DNA of 64,000 nucleotides from an uncultured Acidimicrobiaceae bacterium (GTDB taxonomy: Bacteria > Actinomycetota > Acidimicrobiia > Spongiisociales > UBA5794). Below the pieces are notes generated by a model. It worked only from the letters and a program-made list of their open reading frames with translations, had not been told where the DNA came from and made no database searches. The stretch covers positions 70,171 to 134,170 of the forward strand of contig CAMYIJ010000013.1 in assembly GCA_947258375.1 (NCBI GenBank). Reading direction: 5' to 3'. Positions 58,803-64,000 of this stretch are shown one piece after another (within the stretch, counting starts at the first letter, position 1; each line of letters begins with the position of its first letter). Made by a program: the position numbers and the translations under genes.

Positions 58803-59513
58803 ATGAAATGTATACAATATGCCACCCAGCGGGAGTTGGCGTTGAGCAACACAAACACCACGGCGGGCCACGACGCAACCCGGCAGATCAGGCGGCGGAT
58901 CGTCAGCGGAGAGCTGGCCCCGGGGAGCCGGCTGGGCCAATCGCGACTCGCTCAAGAGCTCGGCGTGAGTCGGATCCCGGTGCGCGACGCCTTGCTGCAG
59001 CTGGCCGGCGAAGGCCTGGTGGTACTGCGCCCCAACGCCTCAGCCTCGGTAGCTCCGCTCTCGATAGGCGACCTCGAGGAGTTGTACGAGCTGCGCGACC
59101 TGCTCGAGCCTCCCCTGTGTGAACTTGCGGTGCCGCGGCTCACAGCCGCCGACCTCGCGGCGATGGAGCGCGAGCTGCGTCGCATGGATGACTCCCTCGA
59201 CCCCGTAGATTGGCTCGAGGCCAACAACGCTTTTCACGCTGCGATATACGAGAGGGCACCGCGGCCGCGCATGGTCGAGCTCGTCGATCGGATACGCCAG
59301 CTCACGGACCGGTACAGCCGCATCGCCCACCAGTTCAACGAGGAGTCCGCTCGCAGCGAGCACCTCCTGATGCTCGAGGCGGCGCGCAATGCGGAGCCGG
59401 CTCGGCTGAGCGCATTGGTCCGGGCCCACATTGCGTCCGGCTACGAGACCATGTTGACCTTCCTTGCCGATGCGGAACTCGAAGCCCCGCGGGCCGCAGA
59501 CGGGCCGCGATGA
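58803..59513 (+). CDS. GntR family regulator, FCD domain
   Basis: A 236-residue FCD-type GntR regulator. The winged-helix domain has LAQELGVSRIPVRDALLQL at about residues 47-65 and the FCD bundle spans residues 90-220. The ATG follows GGGAGG. It overlaps the EamA transporter start by ATGA, so regulator and exporter form one operon. The palindromic GTATAC within its own first codons (58810) would give autoregulation. The divergent CMD/ABM operon is the likely target, with an aromatic or organic-acid effector inferred from the family. Confidence 0.92.
   Translation: MKCIQYATQRELALSNTNTTAGHDATRQIRRRIVSGELAPGSRLGQSRLAQELGVSRIPVRDALLQLAGEGLVVLRPNASASVAPLSIGDLEELYELRDLLEPPLCELAVPRLTAADLAAMERELRRMDDSLDPVDWLEANNAFHAAIYERAPRPRMVELVDRIRQLTDRYSRIAHQFNEESARSEHLLMLEAARNAEPARLSALVRAHIASGYETMLTFLADAELEAPRAADGPR
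58810..58817. promoter_or_regulatory. GTATACAA operator-like site inside the GntR start region
   Basis: ATGTATACAAT overlaps codons 3-5 of the regulator gene, with a perfect GTATAC palindrome. Its partner at 58746 lies 64 bp upstream. A regulator dimer bound to both could loop DNA or block transcription of the GntR-EamA operon and of the divergent CMD operon. No footprint evidence exists. Confidence 0.5.
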
Positions 59514-60517
59514 GCGACATTGCGCCTCCGGTGGTTTCCACTTCATCCGACCGGCCTCGACCCCCCACCCGATTCGTTGCTTATCTGCTGATAGCCGGAG
59601 TCGTCTTTGCTCTCGGACTCAACTGGCCGCTGATTTCAATCGGGCTGGAATCAGCCAGCCCATGGTGGTTCGTCGTCCTTCGGGTGGTAGGCGCCGGAAT
59701 CCTTGTCTGGACTGCGAGCGCTCTGACGGGACGCATCAAAGCCGCCGATCGCCGCGATCTACCGGTGGTCGCGTCCGTTGCCTTGGGGCGCCTTACGATC
59801 ATGACCGGGATGGTCTACGTGGGAATCCAGTTCGTCGACGCCGGTCGGACCGCCGTGCTGGTGTGGACCGCCAGCCTGTGGACGGTCCCGATCGCGGCGG
59901 TGGCCCTCAAGGAGCGCCTGACCGCGGTGCGGTGGGCCGGCTTGGCCATCGGGATCGGGGGAATCGTTGCGCTGGTCGAGCCATGGGAGCGGGACTGGTC
60001 TGACGGCGATGTGGTGCTCGGCCATGCCATCCTCCTGGTGGCCGCGATTCTCCACGCGGCGGTATCGGTCCACATCCGCGGTCACCGCTGGTATTCGAGC
60101 CCCCGCGACGTCGTTCCGTGGCAGTTCCTGATGGCCACTCCGCCCCTTGTGTTGCTGGCGCTGCTGCTCGAGGGACTGCCTCAAATCGACTGGTCGTGGG
60201 GACTGGCCGCCAACATCGCCTACCAGTCGGCGATCGCATCGGCCTTTGCTCTCTGGGCTCAGCAGATGGTGCTGCAGCGACTGCCCGTGACGTCGACCAA
60301 CCTGTCGCTGATGGCAGTACCGGTCGTCGGCCTCCTCTCCTCCGTGATCGTCCTCAACGAGACTCTCACCGTATATGCCGTTATCGGGGTCGTTGCCATC
60401 ATTACGGGCGTTGTGACCAACATCGTGGCCGATTCCAAGGCAGGCGCTCCGACCACCAGCCTGACGCCACCGAGCGTCGGCGTCGGAACCCGTGCCGGTG
60501 GAGCCGAAGAACGGTGA
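59510..60517 (+). CDS. EamA/DMT superfamily transporter
   Basis: A 335-residue polytopic protein with two EamA repeats (about ten helices). The first repeat covers residues about 25-155 and ends in a short glycine- and charge-containing helix; the second covers 170-305. The C-terminal 30 residues are polar. DMT transporters of this form export amino acids, sugars or metabolites. It is translationally coupled to the GntR regulator and ends just before the second 56-bp palindrome. Regulated export of a pathway compound is an inference from linkage. Confidence 0.85.
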   Translation: MSDIAPPVVSTSSDRPRPPTRFVAYLLIAGVVFALGLNWPLISIGLESASPWWFVVLRVVGAGILVWTASALTGRIKAADRRDLPVVASVALGRLTIMTGMVYVGIQFVDAGRTAVLVWTASLWTVPIAAVALKERLTAVRWAGLAIGIGGIVALVEPWERDWSDGDVVLGHAILLVAAILHAAVSVHIRGHRWYSSPRDVVPWQFLMATPPLVLLALLLEGLPQIDWSWGLAANIAYQSAIASAFALWAQQMVLQRLPVTSTNLSLMAVPVVGLLSSVIVLNETLTVYAVIGVVAIITGVVTNIVADSKAGAPTTSLTPPSVGVGTRAGGAEER

Positions 60518-60520
60518 GGA

Positions 60521-60584
60521 TCCTTGCGTTCGTTGTGCTTAGAACGTGGCTATAGCCCCGTTTTAGGCACAACGAACGCAAGGA
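60521..60584. terminator. palindromic repeat copy 2 (56-bp core, 64 bp total)
   Basis: TCCTTGCGTTCGTTGTGC on the left is exactly complementary to the right arm. The core GGCTATAGCC is central with a few mismatches on each side. The inner 56 bp (60525-60580) align without gaps to the perfect palindrome at 5487-5542, including the TGCGTTCGTTGTGC ends. It starts 3 bp after the EamA stop and lies before the convergent nucleotidase, so it is a second bidirectional terminator-like element of the same dispersed family. Confidence 0.85.
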
Positions 60585-60615
60585 AGTGCCCGACCGCGGC
60601 GGCCGGGCACTTCCT
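60581..60615. terminator. 12-bp-stem hairpin beside palindrome copy 2
   Basis: AGGAAGTGCCCG and CGGGCACTTCCT are perfectly complementary around an 11-base loop, four bases overlapping the 64-bp palindrome. No U-run follows on the plus strand; on the minus strand the nucleotidase transcript would meet this hairpin first and then the palindrome. It is probably a tandem terminator for the nucleotidase gene. Confidence 0.6.
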
Positions 60616-60638
60616 GTTGCGTCGTTGCGACTGCTTGA

Positions 60639-62348
60639 TTACGGGATCTGGGTGATCCGGTCCTGGGGTCCGGGGGCAACCGGAGAGTTGGCCCCAAAGT
60701 AGATCACCAGGGCGTCGAGGTCCACCTCACCACCGAGCCTGTCGGTGCCGTCAACCAGGATGGAGAAGTTGTCACCTCCGTCGGCCATGAAGCTGTTCAC
60801 CGTCACCCTGTAGTTGGCACCCGGATCGACGATAACGCCGTCGATCATGATGCTCGCCGGGTCGATCTTGGCCCCAGCCGGCGCCGACGCGGACCACTCA
60901 TACGAGAAGCCGGACGACACCTGCAGGATCCGGTTCGAGCCCGGGGCCGGGTTGTCGAATTGCTGCTCCAGCAACGCTTCAATCTGAGCGCCGGTCAGTG
61001 TCATCGTCACCAGGCTGTTGCCGAACGGCTGAACGCCGAACGCTTCACCAAACGTGAACTCACCATCGGCCTCCGGTCCACTCGAAGCGAAGGTGATGTC
61101 GTTGCGGATGCCGCCCGGGTTCATGAACGCCACATGGGCCCCGCCGAAGCCGGGATCTGCAGTTGCCGCCAACTGCGCATCGGCAATGATGTCACCGAGT
61201 GCGGACTCGCCGGCCGCGTTCCCCGAACGGGAGATGTCGGTGGTCGTGGTTCCGATCACGGCATTCGCCAGCGGTGCCGACAAGGCGTCGTACTTGTCGA
61301 TGAGCGACGTGAGGACCGGATCGGGAGTGACCCCGTCCTGTAGGTTGGCGACGTTGTTGATCGCCTGCACCGTCAGGTCCTTGGTGACACGGTTCAGAGT
61401 GACATCGATGTCCGTGAACAGCCGGCCGCGGTTGTCGGCCATGGTGACCCACTTGCCGTCGATCTCACAGATGAACTCATCGTTCGTGTGGCCGGCGATC
61501 ACGAGGTCGACTGCATCGTCGAGCAAGGGAACGATCTCTGCGATCGGACCTGTGAGCTCGGTACCGCAGTCGTTCTGCCCACCGTTGGAACGCCCGCCCT
61601 CATGGAGGAGGATCACGATCGCTTCGACGTTGTTCTGCTGCAGCTGGGGTACCAGCGCGTTCACCGTCTCTGCTTCATCGTTGAAAGTGAGCCCGGCAAC
61701 TCCGCTCGGTGTAACGATCGTCGGAGTGCCTTCGAGGGTCATCCCAATGAAGGCCACCTTGACACCGTCGTAGTTACGGATGGTGTATGACGGGAAGAGG
61801 GTCTCGCCCGTCTCATCAACCACCACATTGGCCGCGAGGAACTCGAAGTCGGCTCCGGCGAAGCCGTCGCCATCGAGATCACCATCAACGGGGTGGCTGC
61901 CGCCGTGGGCCATCCGGAGCAACTCTTCGGGGCCTTCGTCGAACTCGTGGTTACCCACACCGTTGATGTCGAGGCCCATCAAGTTCATCGCCTCGATTGT
62001 CGGCTCGTCGTGAAAGAGCGCCGAAATGAGAGGAGATGCGCCAATAAGGTCACCGGCCGACACGAAGATCGAGTGGCCGGGAGCAGCCGCTTCGGCAGCG
62101 GCAATGTTGGCCGCCAGGAAGTCGGCACGTCCGGTTCCGCCGAACGAGCCCGACGAAGTCGCGATGTTCCCGTGGAAGTCGTTGATCGCCAGGATCTGGA
62201 GGTTCACTTCACGTGAATTCTCCGCCCCCCGGCCGTTGTTGTCGTTCTTGTCCGCACTGGCCGGTGCCGCAAAAACTGCCGCGACGATGGCGAAGACCGC
62301 CGTCAGCACCAGCAGCCGACGCGGTGATGTGTACCTGGTTGGTAGCAC
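60639..62348 (-). CDS. secreted bifunctional 5'-nucleotidase / metallophosphatase
   Basis: A 569-residue exported phosphoesterase. The signal peptide has Arg-Arg, the hydrophobic core LLVLTAVFAIVAAVFA and a cleavage site near ASA. The metallophosphatase domain contains NDFHG, AGDLIG, GNHEFD and AGHTN for the two metals. The C-terminal 5'-nucleotidase domain has NPGGIRNDI and FGEAFGVQPFGN for base stacking. No sortase or membrane anchor ends it, so it is free outside the cell. The GTG start follows GAAAGGGG. It salvages phosphate and nucleosides from extracellular nucleotides. Confidence 0.93.
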   Translation of the reverse strand: MLPTRYTSPRRLLVLTAVFAIVAAVFAAPASADKNDNNGRGAENSREVNLQILAINDFHGNIATSSGSFGGTGRADFLAANIAAAEAAAPGHSIFVSAGDLIGASPLISALFHDEPTIEAMNLMGLDINGVGNHEFDEGPEELLRMAHGGSHPVDGDLDGDGFAGADFEFLAANVVVDETGETLFPSYTIRNYDGVKVAFIGMTLEGTPTIVTPSGVAGLTFNDEAETVNALVPQLQQNNVEAIVILLHEGGRSNGGQNDCGTELTGPIAEIVPLLDDAVDLVIAGHTNDEFICEIDGKWVTMADNRGRLFTDIDVTLNRVTKDLTVQAINNVANLQDGVTPDPVLTSLIDKYDALSAPLANAVIGTTTTDISRSGNAAGESALGDIIADAQLAATADPGFGGAHVAFMNPGGIRNDITFASSGPEADGEFTFGEAFGVQPFGNSLVTMTLTGAQIEALLEQQFDNPAPGSNRILQVSSGFSYEWSASAPAGAKIDPASIMIDGVIVDPGANYRVTVNSFMADGGDNFSILVDGTDRLGGEVDLDALVIYFGANSPVAPGPQDRITQIP

Positions 62349-62457
62349 GCCGAAACCCCTTTCGTAGAGCAAGTAGCACGTACGCCCCCGGTAGCTGAGG
62401 CGCCCACTCAGAGTGACGGTAGTCCACCGAGCTGCTCTGTGCCTGGGATGACCCGAA

Positions 62458-63198
62458 TCAGGTAATTGCGGCCACGCCAATGCCCAACATGAGGCCAAGG
62501 GTCATGCTGACGAGGGTGCCGATGAGGAAGTACTCCGCAAAGTCGCGGTCGTCGTCGAACTCCTTCGAACGCACGAACCCCTTAGCGGCGATGAGAAACG
62601 CCAGGGCGGTGAAGGCACCCTGGGTGACAAGCACGATCAGGACCAGCCGCTCCAGGCGACCGATCAGCTCGCCGCGCGATGCGGCGCTGCTCTCGATGAG
62701 CGCCTCGTCGTCATTAGGGATCGCCATCCGGGTGAGAACACCGGAAACCACCCGGGAACCGCCCTCCCACGAGTAGCCGACAGCGGCCGCCAGCAGGACC
62801 GGGTAGAGCATGGCTTCGGCCCGGCCATCGAGGGTAGGCAGCCACGACCAGGGCTCGACATTGGTCGGGGCAATCAGAACCGCTGTCGCAAACAGGAACA
62901 CTGCCGGGATCCCCAGTTCCCACAGCGCGGTCCAGTCTTTCTGGATCGCCCACTCTCGTCGCCATGCCAGCAACGCAGCCAACCCAGCCGCGACGACCGC
63001 GATGAGCGAGACCGCGTTCGTGTCGCCCGTGACAAGGAGAAGCGAGATGGCAATCGTGACGCCGGCCCGGACGATCGGCTCCGATTCCTCCCTGCCTGGC
63101 AACCCACGAATCGGCATGTACTGGGCGACCACCCATCCGAGAACGAGCCAGGCCCAACCGAGCAACTGATCGGACCCGGACGGCAGATCCAGGTTCAT
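62458..63198 (-). CDS. membrane partner of SatD (SatE/DUF3307-like)
   Basis: A 246-residue membrane protein with about seven hydrophobic segments. A cytoplasmic segment near residues 160-185 contains SRGELIGRLERLVLIVL. The C-terminal AEYFLIGTLVSMTLGL is typical of the DUF3307 proteins encoded beside SatD. It overlaps the SatD-like gene by ATGA, which fixes its start. No enzyme motif is visible. Function unknown; the pair is widespread in bacteria as a regulatory/membrane couple. Confidence 0.7.
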   Translation of the reverse strand: MNLDLPSGSDQLLGWAWLVLGWVVAQYMPIRGLPGREESEPIVRAGVTIAISLLLVTGDTNAVSLIAVVAAGLAALLAWRREWAIQKDWTALWELGIPAVFLFATAVLIAPTNVEPWSWLPTLDGRAEAMLYPVLLAAAVGYSWEGGSRVVSGVLTRMAIPNDDEALIESSAASRGELIGRLERLVLIVLVTQGAFTALAFLIAAKGFVRSKEFDDDRDFAEYFLIGTLVSMTLGLMLGIGVAAIT

Positions 63199-63866
63199 GA
63201 TGCGGCCTCGAACCCGGGGCGAGGCGAATCCAGCCAGGCCGCCTCCAGCAAATCGGCGAAGGCCGCCTCTAGGTCGGCGTGAATCTGCCAGGCAGCGGCT
63301 GCCGCATGCTTGGAGATGTTCTGGCGCGTAACACCGAGCTGTTCGGCAATCCGAATCTGCTCCTGCCCGGCCCGCAGGCTGCGCACCACTGTGCGCTGGG
63401 CGGCCGTCCAGCCTGTTCTCTGGGCGTAGAGCGTCCGGGCGATGGCACCGAGCGTGGCGTCCCATTGCCCGCCGAACCCGATGAAGTCACCGCCGAGATG
63501 GCCTCCGGAGGCAGCAGTCTCGATCGCTCGGCGGGCGCGGTGATAGGCGGGACCATCCACTTCGTCTGAGGTTCCCGGCACCAGCGGCGTGTAGATCTCA
63601 CCGACGCCGACCCCGATACGAACATCCACGTCCGGCAGCGCTGTCGCCAGATCCCATAGGATCGTCGAGAGCATGGCGGGGGCGTAGAGCAACCCTTCGA
63701 ATTCATCGCCGCGTGACACCACAAAAGCGGCGGCAACTCTCGGGTCGATGTTCCATCGGGCAATCAAGTCCCCGATTTCGCTACTGATCCCGGTCCGCGC
63801 CGCGCGGTCGAGGCGTTTAGAGGCAACGATATCGCCGATCACGGCGAGATATGCGGGTTCGTCCAT
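63195..63866 (-). CDS. SatD family protein with C-terminal helix-turn-helix
   Basis: A 223-residue protein with the SatD signature LAVIGDIVASKRLDR at its N-terminus, a nucleotidyl-cyclase-like alpha/beta core (DVRIGVGVGE) and a C-terminal helix-turn-helix EQIRIAEQLGVTRQNISKHA. It overlaps the membrane partner by ATGA. Upstream are a TACAAT -10 element and direct repeats. A sensory or transcriptional role fits, but the family has no established biochemical function that I know. It is complete; its promoter reaches to the window edge. Confidence 0.82.
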   Translation of the reverse strand: MDEPAYLAVIGDIVASKRLDRAARTGISSEIGDLIARWNIDPRVAAAFVVSRGDEFEGLLYAPAMLSTILWDLATALPDVDVRIGVGVGEIYTPLVPGTSDEVDGPAYHRARRAIETAASGGHLGGDFIGFGGQWDATLGAIARTLYAQRTGWTAAQRTVVRSLRAGQEQIRIAEQLGVTRQNISKHAAAAAWQIHADLEAAFADLLEAAWLDSPRPGFEAAS

Positions 63867-63893
63867 GTCATCCTCTACAGGTTGTCATCCTGC

Positions 63894-63974
63894 ATTGTAA
63901 CCGAAAACGGTTGACAAGAGAAGAGGCAACTTATATTGGTTGACAGAACCGAGGTCAGCCTCATCTGGTTGACG
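63894..63974 (-). promoter_or_regulatory. SatD promoter with three direct repeats at 29-bp spacing
   Basis: On the minus strand TACAAT at 63894-63899 is a good -10, about 28 nt before the SatD ATG. Upstream TGTCAACC occurs at 63909 and 63938 and as CGTCAACC at 63967, each exactly 29 bp apart. No clear -35 is present at 17 bp. The repeats look like tandem protein-binding sites rather than promoter hexamers. SatD itself has a helix-turn-helix and may bind them. Confidence 0.6.
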
Positions 63975-64000
63975 CGACCGTCGGCGATCCTGACACCAGC

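Noticed and set aside
63909..63974. CRISPR-like array at the right edge
   Set aside because: The repeats are only 8 bp with about 21-bp intervals and no cas gene. They fit tandem regulator sites, not a CRISPR array.

Overview
The window looks like a chromosomal segment from a high-GC actinomycete (Actinomycetota), plausibly an uncultured, Acidimicrobiia-like lineage. The evidence is the GC-rich codon use, frequent GTG starts and ATGA/GTGA stop-start overlaps, an F420-type LLM flavoenzyme, a SigE-type ECF sigma factor, a DUF222/13E12 HNH protein behind an actinobacterial LexA box, and three FCD-type GntR regulators. The lineage is an inference. I saw no rRNA, tRNA, insertion sequence, CRISPR array or replication origin. 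No gene-free stretch exceeds about 270 bp.

Most of the window is a catabolic region built from short operons in alternating orientation. Positions 0.3-3.5 kb (minus) carry two Gfo/Idh/MocA oxidoreductases and an ACMSD-like amidohydrolase, divergent from a pyrone-dicarboxylate-lactonase-like hydrolase and a hydroxyisobutyrate-dehydrogenase-like enzyme. An MFS transporter follows at 5.5-6.8 kb. Positions 7-14 kb (plus) hold a BadI-like enoyl-CoA hydratase/hydrolase, a CaiB/BaiF CoA-transferase, two amidohydrolases, a PpiC-type lipoprotein, an MmgE/PrpD protein and a DUF2867 protein. Positions 15-19.5 kb carry another amidohydrolase, an aldo/keto reductase, an IclR regulator, a further Gfo/Idh enzyme and a DinB/DUF664 protein. 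An ECF sigma factor with a putative membrane partner (19.5-20.7 kb) faces an SOS-controlled HNH protein (20.9-22.1 kb).

Positions 22-29 kb (minus) form one operon: cyclase, CoA-ester lyase, Gfo/Idh enzyme, a broken CoA-transferase, an LLM oxidoreductase and an NDP-forming acyl-CoA synthetase. Divergent from it, 29.4-33.1 kb encode an acyl-CoA dehydrogenase, two MaoC-like proteins and a ThDP enzyme. Positions 33-36.8 kb (minus) carry a second ThDP enzyme, an MFS transporter and an ABC ATPase. Positions 36.9-40.9 kb form a complete ABC importer of the taurine/nitrate class, followed by GntR regulators around a zinc alcohol dehydrogenase, an orphan CoxL-like molybdenum hydroxylase and a beta-propeller protein.

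Positions 47.3-50.3 kb pair an SDR and a signal-less TctC-like protein with a class III extradiol dioxygenase (LigB-like catalytic subunit, LigA-like small subunit). Positions 50.3-53.5 kb hold a D-2-hydroxyacid dehydrogenase, an Ldh-family dehydrogenase and a two-subunit sulfopyruvate-decarboxylase-like ThDP enzyme. That combination matches the known two-dehydrogenase sulfolactate route and is my strongest pathway inference. Positions 53.5-60.5 kb carry an MBL-fold hydrolase, an enolase-superfamily enzyme, an SDR, an MFS transporter, an ABM monooxygenase, a carboxymuconolactone-decarboxylase-family protein, a GntR regulator and an EamA exporter. The right edge has a secreted 5'-nucleotidase and a SatD/SatE-like pair.

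The genes suggest uptake of organic acids or sulfonates, CoA activation, beta-oxidation-like steps, ring cleavage and C-C hydrolysis or decarboxylation, but no substrate can be named from sequence alone. The most notable non-coding feature is a 56-bp palindrome present twice, each time between convergent genes, once as a mathematically perfect inverted repeat.
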